From: Bradyrhizobium sp. SK17 | Lineage (GTDB): Bacteria > Pseudomonadota > Alphaproteobacteria > Rhizobiales > Xanthobacteraceae | Direction of reading: 5' to 3' | Length of the DNA: 64,000 bases | Assembly (NCBI RefSeq): GCF_002831585.1 | Contig: NZ_CP025113.1 | Location: 4,045,001-4,109,000, forward strand | Shown here: piece after piece, positions 47,854-57,302 of the stretch | Layout: each line of letters opens with the position of its first letter | Position numbering within the stretch: position 1 is the first letter of the stretch | Notes under the pieces: generated by a model | Database searches by the model: none | What the model was told of the DNA's origin: nothing | What the model saw: the letters and a program-made list of their open reading frames with translations, nothing else | Position numbers and translations under genes: made by a program

Positions 47854-49131
47854 CTAGCCCGCTTGCAGCCGGGACCGGCTGATCCGCTGCGCCAAACCCG
47901 TTCCGATCACGGCTCCCAACACGATGACTCCCGGTAGCGCCGGCAATTCCGGCAAGGTGAATGCGGCGAGCAGCAGCGTCAGCAAGGCGGCTGCCGCCGC
48001 CGCGGCATAGGACCAGTCGCGACCGCGATTGCGGGCACCGGCGGTGAACGCGGCAATGCCCGCGATCGTGACCACCAGTCCTGTCCAGAACATGGCGGGA
48101 CCGAACTGGGCGATCGAGGCGGCGGCGCTGGTCGCCACCACGGGCCGCGCCGTCGGACCCTGCCAGTCCATATAGGTCGATGCCAGCGTCGCCGTGGTGC
48201 CGGCGCCGCTGCCGAGCGCGGGCAGGTCGGCGAGCAGATTGTGGCTCGATTGCACGACGTCGGCGGGTGCGTCGGCGAAGGCCACGGCCAGCGCGACGTC
48301 GGCATGGCGGTTGGCGACCGCCGTCGCCAGCGCGATCAGCGCGATCGCCGCCGCGGCGCCAGCGCTGCTCCAGCGATGCAGGTGAAGCCTGCGCGCGGCG
48401 AAGGTCATCAGAACCAGGGCGATGCCGGCGGCGACTGCGATCGCGGCACCTCGATGCCCATACCAGCAGGCGCTGGCGATGCAGACCGCCGTGCTCGCGG
48501 CGAGCAGCCAGCGCAGCCGCGTGGAGCTGCCACCATCGGCACGTTCACCGCCATAGAGTGCGCGGGCGAGCGCGAGCGGAATACCCGCGAGGACGATGAC
48601 GAGGAATCCGTCTGCCTTCGCGCCCGGCGCGGCAGCTCCGAGCCAGGCTTTGAGCGGATCGCTCGAGAGCAGCAGGATCAGCGCGGCAGCCAGCGCTGTC
48701 GCGGCGATGGTGCGGGCCACCATATCGGCGCGCTTGCGGTCGATCGCGACCGCGGCAGCGCCGATCATGACCGAGAGCAGTGTCAGCCAGAGCAGCAGCG
48801 CGCCGAGGCTCGCGCCGGTATCGATCGTGATGCTGCCGCTGAGCGGCGCACCGAGCGTTTCGCCGGCGAACTTCCACACCGGATGCGCCAGGCTCGGCAA
48901 TGGAAGCATTTGCAGGACGATCCAGAGCGTGGGCACGAGCGCCGTCGCGACGGCAGGGCCGGCAACCGTCTTGAGGAAGCCCAGTTCACCCGGCCGGATC
49001 GTGATCAGGCTTGCCAGCAGGCCGAGCGCTGCTGCGGCGCCGACCAGGCCGGTGGCGAGTGAGGCGTCGAGCAAACCAACCGGAATTGACGCCCCGATCA
49101 AGATGCAGATGAAAGCCGTGACGTTCCACAC
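47854..49131 (-). CDS. Polytopic membrane protein (425 aa), possibly polymerase-like
   Basis: About ten to eleven hydrophobic helices span most of the length, with one larger loop in the C-terminal half (NLLADLPALGSGAGTTATLASTYMDWQGPTARPVV). Size, topology and context resemble O-antigen ligase or Wzy-type proteins, but I see no clear signature. It is the second gene of a minus-strand operon; its start overlaps the preceding gene by 34 bp. Confidence 0.75.
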   Translation of the reverse strand: MWNVTAFICILIGASIPVGLLDASLATGLVGAAAALGLLASLITIRPGELGFLKTVAGPAVATALVPTLWIVLQMLPLPSLAHPVWKFAGETLGAPLSGSITIDTGASLGALLLWLTLLSVMIGAAAVAIDRKRADMVARTIAATALAAALILLLSSDPLKAWLGAAAPGAKADGFLVIVLAGIPLALARALYGGERADGGSSTRLRWLLAASTAVCIASACWYGHRGAAIAVAAGIALVLMTFAARRLHLHRWSSAGAAAAIALIALATAVANRHADVALAVAFADAPADVVQSSHNLLADLPALGSGAGTTATLASTYMDWQGPTARPVVATSAAASIAQFGPAMFWTGLVVTIAGIAAFTAGARNRGRDWSYAAAAAAALLTLLLAAFTLPELPALPGVIVLGAVIGTGLAQRISRSRLQAG

Positions 49132-49499
49132 GGGAGGTGCGGGTCCTGGGAGGGATGAGAACGCAAGGCAGCGGGATGCCCCGGGCTCGCCGCGAGGTCA
49201 ACGGAAATCGGGAGTGTGCCATGCGCGGCTAGGGCCTGCCGCGCCGATGCGGAGCGGCGCCCGGCCGGTGCGTCGGCGAGCGGGCGGGACCAGATCAGCG
49301 GCCCGAACGTGCTCGCGAGATATCCGATCTGAAGCGCCGCGACGGCTGCGACCATCAGCAACGCGGTCTCCAGCCTCGAGGCTTCGGTGGTGGCCAGCAG
49401 CGCGAGTTCCGCCAGCGCCACGGGCACCAGCGCGAGACAGCGCAGGCGCAGCCCGAGAACTCCGCCGGCGATCAAATTACCGAGGAAAACAAACAACAT
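49098..49499 (-). CDS. Small two-helix membrane protein (133 aa)
   Basis: The first 70 residues contain two to three hydrophobic helices (MLFVFLGNLIAGGVLGLRLRC; LVPVALAELALLATTEA; TALLMVAAVAALQIGYLAS). The rest is a polar tail overlapping the downstream gene. Position at the head of the operon and hydrophobic coding support it. The tail (SPGHPAALRSHPSQDPH) looks poorly conserved. Confidence 0.55.
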   Translation of the reverse strand: MLFVFLGNLIAGGVLGLRLRCLALVPVALAELALLATTEASRLETALLMVAAVAALQIGYLASTFGPLIWSRPLADAPAGRRSASARQALAAHGTLPISVDLAASPGHPAALRSHPSQDPHLPCGTSRLSSAS

Positions 49500-49632
49500 A
49501 ACGAAACCCTGTGCCCGGGCATTATCGGGCCGCGGCCCTAAGCTGCGGTTAACCGGGCATGTCGCTTTGAACCGGTCACGTGCAAATGCCGGCCGCAGTC
49601 TGGCGGGTGGTCATTTGCTAATTTGTTAGCGC

Positions 49633-49926
49633 TCAGAACGGGCGCAGGTCGCCATAGCTGTAGGCGGCCCAATAGTCGCGGCCGCCGTATGGGCCGTAGG
49701 CGCCGTAGAGCGGGGCGCAGGAGTAGCGATCCGGGCAGCCGTGCCAGCAGACTCGTCTCCATTGGCATATATCGCCACGACAATATTGCAGGCGCTGACA
49801 GTCATTGCCGACGCGGACAGCCCGTGGTGCCCGGGAAACGCCGAGTTCCGCGGCATAAGCGACAGAGCCGCCAGACAGCGACAGCGCGGTCGCCAGTGCG
49901 ATTGCCAGTGCCGCGATGCGGGTCAT
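49633..49926 (-). CDS. Small secreted Cys-rich protein (97 aa)
   Basis: MTRIAALAIALATALSLSGGSVAYAAELG is a signal peptide. The mature region has six Cys in short spacing (NDCQRLQYCRGDICQWRRVCWHGCPDRYSCAP) and an aromatic Gly/Tyr-rich end. It is probably a small disulfide-stabilised periplasmic or secreted protein. The ATG at 49926 is chosen for the signal peptide. I know no function. Confidence 0.7.
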   Translation of the reverse strand: MTRIAALAIALATALSLSGGSVAYAAELGVSRAPRAVRVGNDCQRLQYCRGDICQWRRVCWHGCPDRYSCAPLYGAYGPYGGRDYWAAYSYGDLRPF

Positions 49927-50151
49927 CGAACCCCCGGGTCGGTTATCACAAGCTATCTCATCCAGAGATAATCGGAATATCACGCGAAATCAGAGCCGGA
50001 ATGCTGTCTTACGGGGTATGACACCCGTGACGCCGCCGGTGTCGCCCAATTGCCTCACCACTATAACATTCACTATCGATCATAGCACAATATATCGCCG
50101 AACCTTGTGGCTGCGATGATCGATATGTTACGGCACGTCCGGAGTAGAGTG

Positions 50152-51357
50152 ATGCCGCGTTCGAATTTCAGTCGGGTCATGTTTTTGCTTGCGGCTGCCG
50201 GATTGGTCGGCGGTTGCCACTATATGCCGACCAACGGTCCCACCAGTTCGGACCTTCTCGCCGGACATCAGGACCCGGAAAGCCTGCCCTATGCAATGGT
50301 CAAGATCACGCCGCAGGTCGAGAACGTGCTGGCATCGTTCGCGCCACAGCTCGCCGGCGGCATCCAGGGTCCGCCGCCCAAGGACATCCGGTTCGGCATC
50401 GGCGACGTCGTCAGCGTTACCATCTTCGAGGCTGCGGCTGGCGGCTTGTTCATTCCGGCCGAGGCCGGCGTGCGCCCGGGCAACTACATCACCCTGCCGA
50501 ACCAGAACGTCGATACCGACGGCAACATCTCGGTGCCCTATGCCGGCGCGATCCGGGCCAAGAACCGCACGCCGACCGAGGTGCAACGCTCGATCGTCGA
50601 TGCGCTGAAGAACCGCGCCATCGAGCCGCAGGCCGTCGTCGCCCTGATCGAGCAGCGCACCTCGCTGATCTCGGTGCTCGGCGAGGTCAACACGCCGAAC
50701 CGCTTCCCCGCCAATGCCGCGGGCGAGCGTGTGCTCGACGCGATCACGCGCGCCGGCGGCCCGAAAGGGCAGGGGTTCGACACCTGGGTGATGCTGGAGC
50801 GCGACGGCAAGCGCACGACAGTGCCGTTCGGCCAGTTGGTCTACGAGCCCAAGAGCAATATCTACGCCCATCCTGGCGACACCATCTATGTCTATCGCGA
50901 GCCGCAGACCTTCGTCGCCTTCGGCGCCTCGGGCGCGCAGGGCCAGTTCAATTTCGAGGCCTGGCGGATCTCGCTGGCCGAAGCGGTCGCCAAGGCGGGC
51001 GGCCTGAACGATGCCGCGGCCGACCCGGCCTCGGTGTTCGTCTATCGCGGCGAATTGCCGGAGGTCGCCGCCAGGCTTGGCATCGACGTCGGCAAATATT
51101 CCGGGCCGATCATTCCGGTCGTGTACAACATCAATCTCCGCGACCCGGCGGGCTATTTCCTGGCGACGCGCTTCCAGCTGCGCAACAAGGACGTGCTCTA
51201 TGCCTCGAACGCGGCGTCGGTCGAGGACGCCAAGGTGATGCAGCATATCCGGCTCGTGACCGCGACGGTGAACGACCCGATCGTGGCGGCCTACAATGCG
51301 ACGCTGCTGCGCAACTCGATCAAGTTCGCGGTGCCGGCGCAGACCGCCCTGCAATGA
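50152..51357 (+). CDS. Polysaccharide export lipoprotein, Wza/GumB/ExoF type
   Basis: The 401-aa outer-membrane-type export protein has a signal peptide with lipobox VGGC (Cys22). The poly_export domain follows (FGIGDVVSVTIFEAAAGG, GNISVPYAGAIRAKNRTPTEVQRSIVDALK), then SLBB-type repeats (LISVLGEVNTPNRF; AFGASGAQGQFNF). The start at 50152 follows CCGGAG; upstream in-frame ATGs lack that. It forms the export channel with the Wzc-type kinase encoded 480 bp downstream. Confidence 0.92.
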   Translation: MPRSNFSRVMFLLAAAGLVGGCHYMPTNGPTSSDLLAGHQDPESLPYAMVKITPQVENVLASFAPQLAGGIQGPPPKDIRFGIGDVVSVTIFEAAAGGLFIPAEAGVRPGNYITLPNQNVDTDGNISVPYAGAIRAKNRTPTEVQRSIVDALKNRAIEPQAVVALIEQRTSLISVLGEVNTPNRFPANAAGERVLDAITRAGGPKGQGFDTWVMLERDGKRTTVPFGQLVYEPKSNIYAHPGDTIYVYREPQTFVAFGASGAQGQFNFEAWRISLAEAVAKAGGLNDAAADPASVFVYRGELPEVAARLGIDVGKYSGPIIPVVYNINLRDPAGYFLATRFQLRNKDVLYASNAASVEDAKVMQHIRLVTATVNDPIVAAYNATLLRNSIKFAVPAQTALQ

Positions 51358-51537
51358 TCGGCGCATCGCGCCGGGTCGCCGGCGATGGCGCGGCGTGCGC
51401 CAACGTTGTCCGTGGATCCCGACGATTAACATTGGTCCGGCCGGGCGTGCCCCCGGGAGGCGATCGCAAGGCTATTTAATTGGCGCGGTAACCTCGACTA
51501 TGCTAACTAACTGTTAGTCGTCGTCAGGGAGATAACC

Positions 51538-51708
51538 GTGTTCACATTCGAGCGATCCGGCGGCTTTTCTGCGCCGGGTCAGGCGCTGCCCTTGATGTTG
51601 GCGGCGGGCGCCGCTGCGAGGGCGCAGGCCCCCGGTGCACCGTGCGGGCTCTCCCGGACGATCGGCGCGGCCACCGGCACCACAGCTATTTCAACCGTTA
51701 CTCCTTGA
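51538..51708 (+). CDS. Possible small leader ORF (56 aa) upstream of the tyrosine autokinase gene
   Basis: A GTG at 51538 follows AGGGAG five bases upstream, the best ribosome-binding site in the interval. The product contains FTFERSGGFSAPGQALPLMLAAGAAARAQAPG and ends TTAISTVTP. There is no recognisable domain. It may be a leader peptide, the remnant of a longer gene, or chance. The wzc-type start is 130 bp beyond its stop. Confidence 0.35.
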   Translation: MFTFERSGGFSAPGQALPLMLAAGAAARAQAPGAPCGLSRTIGAATGTTAISTVTP

Positions 51709-51837
51709 GCGGGCTTGCGATTGCCGATGGCGAACCCTTTGCAGCAGTGCGTTTCGGTGACGGTGGCGCGACGTATCCCGGGATCATTGGAGCGCGCGAG
51801 GGCAGGGTCCTTCCTGCCGCCGCGGCGATAGGACGAG

Positions 51838-54114
51838 ATGCTTCAGCGCAACCAGATTCCGCCGTCGCTCGATCTGAGAAATCGCCCGGCCGAACTGCCG
51901 TCGCTCGCGGAAACGTTCGACGCCTTCATCTCCTATCTGCTGCGGCAGTACTGGATCATCCTCGGGACCGCCGGGCTCTGCTTGTTCGCCGGCATCTGCT
52001 ACCTGATGACGGCCACGCCGAGCTATACCGCGCTGGCCACGATGATCATCGACACGCGCAAGTTCCAGGCCATTCAGCAACAATCGCCGGTCAATGACGT
52101 GCCGGTCGATTCCTCCGCGGTCGAGAGCCAGGTCGAGATACTGAAGTCGGAGAACGTGGCGCTCGCGGTGATCCGGGACCTCAAGCTCGCCGACGATCCC
52201 GAATTCGTCGGCTCCAGGACGGGCGCCGCGGGGGCGGTGCTGGATTTCGTGTCCGGCCTGTTTGCGGGCCGCGCGCCGCTCTCCGAATTCGACCGCACCC
52301 GTCGCGCGGTCCGCACCTTCCAGAAGCAGCTCGACGTCCGTCGCCGCGGCATGACCTATGTGATCGAGATCAGCTTTCGTTCGCTCGATCCCGAGCGTGC
52401 CGCGCAGATCGCCAATGCCGTCGCCGACGCCTACATCGTCGACCAGCTCGATTCCAAGTATCAGGCGACGCGTCGTGCCAGCGTCTGGCTGCAAGACCGC
52501 ATCCAGGAGCTGCGCTCCCAGGCATCCAATGCCGAGCGCGCGGTGCTCGACTACAAGAAGGCCAACAACATCGTCACCTCCAGCGGCAAGCTGCTCGACG
52601 AACAGCAGCTCGGCGAGCTCAACACGCAGCTTGTCCAGGTGAAATCGCAGGTCGCCGATGCCAAGGCCAAGCTCGACCGCATCGAGGCGGTGGTGAAGGC
52701 CGGCGCGCCGGATGCGACGGTTGCCGATACCCTGAACAACCAGGTCATCACCAAGCTGCGCTCGCAATATCTCGAGCTTGCCAACCGCGAGGCCGACTGG
52801 TCGTCGCGCTATGGTTACAACCATCTGGCTGCGGTCAATCTGCGCAACCAGATGCGCGAGATCCAGTCATCGATGATGGACGAGCTGAAGCGGCTCGCTG
52901 AGAGCTACAAGAGCGACTATGCGATCGCCTTGCAGCGCCAAAGCGAGATCGAGCGCGCGGTCAACGACTCGGTGTCGCAGTCGCAGTCCACCAACCAGGC
53001 GCAGGTCACGCTGCGCGAGTTGCAGAGCTCGGCGCAGACCTATCGGTCGCTCTACGACAATTTCCTGCAACGCTACATGGAGAATGTGCAGCAGCAGTCG
53101 TTCCCGGTCAGCGAGGCGCGGGTGATCACCCGCGCCTCGCGCCCGCTAAGCAAGAGCCATCCGCAGACCCTGGTCGTGCTGGCGATCTCCATGCTCGGCG
53201 GCCTGATCGCCGGGCTCGGGCTCGGGGTGTTGCGCGACCTCTATGACCGCGTGTTCCGTACCGCCGACATGGTCGAGGCGATCCTCGACACCGATTGCAT
53301 CGCCATCGTTCCGCGCGTGCCGCCGGGGCAGATCAAGGCCGCGGTTGCAGCAGGCCGGCCCAGTCTTCCAGGCGCCTCGCGCGCGATCCAGCGCGGCGCC
53401 GAGCCGGTGCTGTGGGCTGCGATCGATGCGCCATTCTCGCGGTTCTCCGAGGCGATCCGTTCGATCAAGGTCAACGCCGACCTCAACGTCACCAAGCCGT
53501 CGAAGATCCTCGGCCTGACCTCGGCGTTGCCGAATGAAGGCAAGTCGACATTGGCCTTCGTGTTCGCACAGCTGGTCTCCCAAAGCGGCGCGCGCGTGCT
53601 GCTGGTCGATTGCGACCTGCGCAATCCCTCGCTGAGCCGCAAGGTCGCCGCGACCGCCGAGCGCGGCATTCTGGACGTGCTGTCGAACAACGCGACGCTG
53701 CACGATACGGTGTGGCACGATCCGGAGACCGGGCTTGCCTTCCTGCCGGGAGCGACGCGATCGCGTATCGCGCATTCGCATGACGTGCTGGCCTCCGACC
53801 AGATGAAGGATTTCATCGACCGGGCCCGCGGCCATTACGACTACGTGATCGTCGATTTCCCGCCGCTCACGCCTGTGGTGGACGTCCGCACCACGGCGCA
53901 TTTCGTCGATTCATTCATCTTCGTCGTCGAGTGGGGCAAGACCCAGGTCCAGGTGGTCGAGCGCGCGCTGCGCAGCGCCCGCGCCGTCAACGAGAACCTG
54001 CTTGGCGTCGTGCTCAACAAGGCCGATATCGCCGCGATGAGCCGCTACAGCGGCTATGGCGGCAAGAACTACTATTACAATTCGCACTATGGGCGATACG
54101 GCTACACCGAGTGA
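51838..54114 (+). CDS. Wzc/ExoP-type polysaccharide copolymerase with tyrosine autokinase domain
   Basis: The 758-aa protein has a Wzz domain with helix 1 at about 38-57, long periplasmic coiled coils, and helix 2 near 443-465. The cytoplasmic BY-kinase domain has Walker A SALPNEGKST (about 562-571), Walker A' VLLVDCDLRNPSLS and Walker B YVIVDFPPL. The C-terminus is a Tyr cluster (SRYSGYGGKNYYYNSHYGRYGYTE). Autophosphorylation of that tail controls oligomerisation and chain length. It is the first gene of a plus-strand run to 59947. Confidence 0.95.
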   Translation: MLQRNQIPPSLDLRNRPAELPSLAETFDAFISYLLRQYWIILGTAGLCLFAGICYLMTATPSYTALATMIIDTRKFQAIQQQSPVNDVPVDSSAVESQVEILKSENVALAVIRDLKLADDPEFVGSRTGAAGAVLDFVSGLFAGRAPLSEFDRTRRAVRTFQKQLDVRRRGMTYVIEISFRSLDPERAAQIANAVADAYIVDQLDSKYQATRRASVWLQDRIQELRSQASNAERAVLDYKKANNIVTSSGKLLDEQQLGELNTQLVQVKSQVADAKAKLDRIEAVVKAGAPDATVADTLNNQVITKLRSQYLELANREADWSSRYGYNHLAAVNLRNQMREIQSSMMDELKRLAESYKSDYAIALQRQSEIERAVNDSVSQSQSTNQAQVTLRELQSSAQTYRSLYDNFLQRYMENVQQQSFPVSEARVITRASRPLSKSHPQTLVVLAISMLGGLIAGLGLGVLRDLYDRVFRTADMVEAILDTDCIAIVPRVPPGQIKAAVAAGRPSLPGASRAIQRGAEPVLWAAIDAPFSRFSEAIRSIKVNADLNVTKPSKILGLTSALPNEGKSTLAFVFAQLVSQSGARVLLVDCDLRNPSLSRKVAATAERGILDVLSNNATLHDTVWHDPETGLAFLPGATRSRIAHSHDVLASDQMKDFIDRARGHYDYVIVDFPPLTPVVDVRTTAHFVDSFIFVVEWGKTQVQVVERALRSARAVNENLLGVVLNKADIAAMSRYSGYGGKNYYYNSHYGRYGYTE

Positions 54115-54138
54115 GAGACCCGAGGCGATAGCCAGACC

Positions 54139-54897
54139 ATGACGATGGAATTCAGCGTCGGACAGCACAACGCGCATTATGAGGGCGTCTACTCGGCGCA
54201 CGAGCGCGATTGGCGGCGCGTCTGCGCGGTCGACAAGGCCGATCACATCGCCGGCCTGCTCGGTGCGTCGGCCGCCGCGGTCGGCAACGTGCTCGAGGTC
54301 GGTTGCGGCACCGGCGCCGTGCTGGCGCGGCTGTCGGCGATCGGCGTCGGCCGGGACTTCACGGGCATCGACGTGATCGATCCCGCCACCAATCTGGAGA
54401 CTGACGGCGCGGCCGCAGCCCCGTTTCACTGGTCGATCTATGACGGTGCGACGATTCCGTTCACCGACGGATCGTTCGATCTGGTCTATGCCAGCCACGT
54501 GCTGGAACACGTGCCGGAGCCGCGCGCATTCCTGCGCGAATTGGCCAGGGTCGCGCGAGGCTTCGTCTATGTCGAGGTGCCGTGCGAGTTGCACGCCCGG
54601 ACCAGCGGCCGGGCGCTGCAATCGACGCTCGACATCGGCCACATCAATTTCTACACGCCCGACACGTTCCGCCTGGTGCTGGAGACCGCCGGCCTCGCGG
54701 TTACGGGCTTCGGTATCTATGACCACAGCCTGGCGGTACATGGATTCCATTCGTCGCAGGCGAGGGGGCTCGCCAAGAGCATCGTGCGCAAGACGCTGTT
54801 GGCGCTCGGCCCGGGCTTCGCGACCCGGCTTGCGACCTATCATTGCGGGGCACTCTGCCGGCGCGATGCGGCGGCCGCGTTGGCGCGGGACCGTTGA
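54139..54897 (+). CDS. SAM-dependent methyltransferase, class I
   Basis: The 252-aa protein shows the Rossmann methyltransferase motifs: NVLEVGCGTGAVLARL (motif I, about 52-67), DVIDPATNLE, then DGSFDLVYASHVLEHVPEPRAFLRELARVA (motifs II-III). It lies 24 bp after the kinase gene and 3 bp before the GT4 gene, so it is in the polysaccharide operon. It likely methylates a sugar or lipid-linked intermediate, but the acceptor is not evident. Confidence 0.9.
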   Translation: MTMEFSVGQHNAHYEGVYSAHERDWRRVCAVDKADHIAGLLGASAAAVGNVLEVGCGTGAVLARLSAIGVGRDFTGIDVIDPATNLETDGAAAAPFHWSIYDGATIPFTDGSFDLVYASHVLEHVPEPRAFLRELARVARGFVYVEVPCELHARTSGRALQSTLDIGHINFYTPDTFRLVLETAGLAVTGFGIYDHSLAVHGFHSSQARGLAKSIVRKTLLALGPGFATRLATYHCGALCRRDAAAALARDR

Positions 54898-54900
54898 GCC

Positions 54901-56016
54901 ATGGCACCGCGCGTGGTCGTCTTCAACAACATGATCACTCCCTATACCAACCGGCTCTACAATGAGCTGGTCGACCGTGGACTGGATCTCGCCGTGCTGT
55001 CCTGCACCGCGCAGGAGGCCGATCGATGCTGGGCCGGATCGTTCGAACCGCGTTACACCGCGCGCACCGTGCCCGGCCTGTCGATCCCGCTGTCGCGGTC
55101 GCGTCACACCCACGTCAATTTCTGGATCGGGCGCGCCTTGAGCGCGCTCGCGCCGGACCTGCTGTTCGTCAATGGCTTCTATCCCTCGATGCTGGCCGGC
55201 GCGGCATGGGCGCGCGCCAACGGCAGGGCGTTGGCGCTGACCATCGACGGCTGGCGCGAGACGATGCCCGATACGGCCTATCATCGTCTCGCGCGGCCCC
55301 GGCTGTTGCGCCACTGCAATGCTGTGGTGTGTTGCAGCGACAGGGGCAGGGACTATTTTCGCGTCGAGGGCGTACGCGACGGCGATCTGTTCGTGGTGCC
55401 GCTGGTGCCGGCATGGGATCCGCCGGAAGATGAGCCCGCGTTCGACGAGCGGCCGTTCCACCTGCTCTGGTGCGCCCGCATCAACGACGATGCCAAGAAT
55501 GCGATCTTCTTCGAGAACGTTGCGATCGCGCTCGGTCGGACCTTGCCCGGGCTGAGCGTCCGGGTGGTCGGGTCCGGTGCGGCCGAGCGGCGCATGCTGG
55601 CGCGGCTTGGCGCTGCCGGCATCGACGTCGCGCACGACGGCTACGTGCCGTGGCAGGCGATATCGGGGGTCTATCAGCAGTCGCGATTGCTGTTGCTGCC
55701 GTCGCTCCTGGAACCGTGGGGCCTGGTGTGCAACGAGGCCTTGCAGTGCGGGGTCCCGTGCCTGGTGTCACCGCATGTCGGAGCCGGTGGCGAATTGGTG
55801 CGTGACGGCGACAACGGCTATGTCCGAGCGCTGGATGAGCAGGCGTGGGTCGATGCGGCGCGCGCCGTACTGGAGCATCCCGCGCGCTGGGAAGCGATGT
55901 CGCGGAGCGCCAGGCAAAGCGTGCTGGGGAATGCGCTCGCGGACGCGGCCCTGCGTTTCATGGCCGCAGTCGATCATGCTCTGGGGACGCCAGCCTTGCG
56001 GGAAGCAGCGCAATGA
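54901..56016 (+). CDS. Glycosyltransferase family 4
   Basis: The 371-aa GT-B protein starts MAPRVVVFNNMITPYTNRLYNELVDRGLDL and has the C-terminal GT4 region with RLLLLPSLLEPWGLVCNEALQCGVPCLVSPHVGAGGELV (E-x7-E donor motif around 280). It adds a sugar to the lipid-linked repeat unit on the cytosolic side. Its stop overlaps the next start (ATGA). Confidence 0.92.
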   Translation: MAPRVVVFNNMITPYTNRLYNELVDRGLDLAVLSCTAQEADRCWAGSFEPRYTARTVPGLSIPLSRSRHTHVNFWIGRALSALAPDLLFVNGFYPSMLAGAAWARANGRALALTIDGWRETMPDTAYHRLARPRLLRHCNAVVCCSDRGRDYFRVEGVRDGDLFVVPLVPAWDPPEDEPAFDERPFHLLWCARINDDAKNAIFFENVAIALGRTLPGLSVRVVGSGAAERRMLARLGAAGIDVAHDGYVPWQAISGVYQQSRLLLLPSLLEPWGLVCNEALQCGVPCLVSPHVGAGGELVRDGDNGYVRALDEQAWVDAARAVLEHPARWEAMSRSARQSVLGNALADAALRFMAAVDHALGTPALREAAQ

Positions 56017-57302
56017 TCGGGCGATGGCTGTCGCGCACCGATGTCTTTCTGCACGCCTATCTGGTGATGGTGCTCGGCTGCGTCTATTTCCTGTTCAATT
56101 TCATCGAAGGCATCTCGTTCGCCGAGAGAGCCGGTGAATCCACCCTGTTCCGCGGCGCATGGCTGCTGCTCTATGTTCTCCTGATACTGCACGTCGCGGT
56201 CGATCGGAAACGCTTCGGCGTTCTGCTGCTGCATTCGCATCTCTACCTTGCGTTCGTATCTGTCGCGGTCGTGTCGTTGGCCGTGAGTGCCGACGCCGCC
56301 GGTTCATCGGTCAAGTTCGCGATGTATCTCATGACCACGCTGTTCGCGGCGTGGGTCGTGATCCGCTGCCCGGTCGATCGTCTCGTCGACATCCTGTTCC
56401 GGATCGGGGTCGCCGTGCTGATCGTTCACGTCGTGCTGTTTCCGGTGATCGGCTCGCAATGGGACTATGATCCGCTGCATCGGCCGACAGTGCTCGGGAC
56501 CCAGGCCTATGCGGGCATTTTTGGCCACAAGAATCTCGCCGGCGCCTTTTTTGGGCTCATGGCGCTGATCTGTTTCGTGCGCATGCTGGCGGGACCGCGG
56601 TGGCAATTCGGCTGGTCGCTGCTCGTGATGGCCTGCCATTGCGTTGCGCTTGCGGCGGCCGGCTCGGCCGGACCGCTGATCAGCATGGCGACGACGATCG
56701 CCCTGACCTTCGGGTTGTTGCTGGTGCTGCTCGGGCGCAGGGGCGCGGCGTCGATCTATTGGCTCGGGCTCGCTGCGCTTGCGCTGGTGGCCTACGTCGT
56801 GCCGAGTGATGAGTTGTATGGCCTGGTCGGCCGCAGCGACAATCTGACCGGACGCTCGTTTCTCTGGTCGGTGTGGCCGCATTTCTTCTGGCAGCACCCG
56901 TGGCTCGGCTACGGGTTTTCGGGGTTCTTCAACGAACTGCCGAATGCGCCCGTGAACGAGCTGACTCGGATGGCACCCTGGAACACCGAGTTCGGCTCGT
57001 TCGAGAACTCCTATCTCGATGCCTTTCTTCAGTTCGGCCTGCTCGGTGGGGCGCTCTATGTGCTGCTGCTGGCGCGGGCGCTGTGGAACACCATCGTCTT
57101 CACGTTCGAGCGGCAGGGGACGTACTGGATCGCGCCGTTTGCGATGCTGTTGTTCGTGGTGATCGCGTCAGCCAATGACTCGAGCCAGTTGCTGCACAAT
57201 TATTTCGGCTGCGTGCTGGTGTTCTGGTGCTATTTCGGCCCGGAGGCCAGGTGGCAGGCGGCGCCGCAGCGGGTGTTCACCATGCGCGCGAGTGAAGCAT
57301 GA
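56013..57302 (+). CDS. O-antigen ligase / Wzy-type polymerase family protein
   Basis: The 429-aa protein has about eleven helices and the Wzy_C/O-antigen-ligase core IFGHKNLAGAFFGLMALICFVRM, with a large external loop in the second half (WSVWPHFFWQHPWLGYGFSGFFNELPN). The ATG at 56013 overlaps the GT4 stop by 4 bp. In an exopolysaccharide locus, this should be the polymerase that joins repeat units. Confidence 0.9.
   Translation: MIGRWLSRTDVFLHAYLVMVLGCVYFLFNFIEGISFAERAGESTLFRGAWLLLYVLLILHVAVDRKRFGVLLLHSHLYLAFVSVAVVSLAVSADAAGSSVKFAMYLMTTLFAAWVVIRCPVDRLVDILFRIGVAVLIVHVVLFPVIGSQWDYDPLHRPTVLGTQAYAGIFGHKNLAGAFFGLMALICFVRMLAGPRWQFGWSLLVMACHCVALAAAGSAGPLISMATTIALTFGLLLVLLGRRGAASIYWLGLAALALVAYVVPSDELYGLVGRSDNLTGRSFLWSVWPHFFWQHPWLGYGFSGFFNELPNAPVNELTRMAPWNTEFGSFENSYLDAFLQFGLLGGALYVLLLARALWNTIVFTFERQGTYWIAPFAMLLFVVIASANDSSQLLHNYFGCVLVFWCYFGPEARWQAAPQRVFTMRASEA

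Noticed and set aside
51642..52097. A 151-codon frame overlapping the start of the tyrosine autokinase gene
   Set aside because: More than half lies in another frame of the well-supported kinase gene and no motif is visible.
53911..55635. A 574-codon open frame on the minus strand
   Set aside because: It is antisense to the kinase, methyltransferase and GT4 genes, all of which are recognisable.
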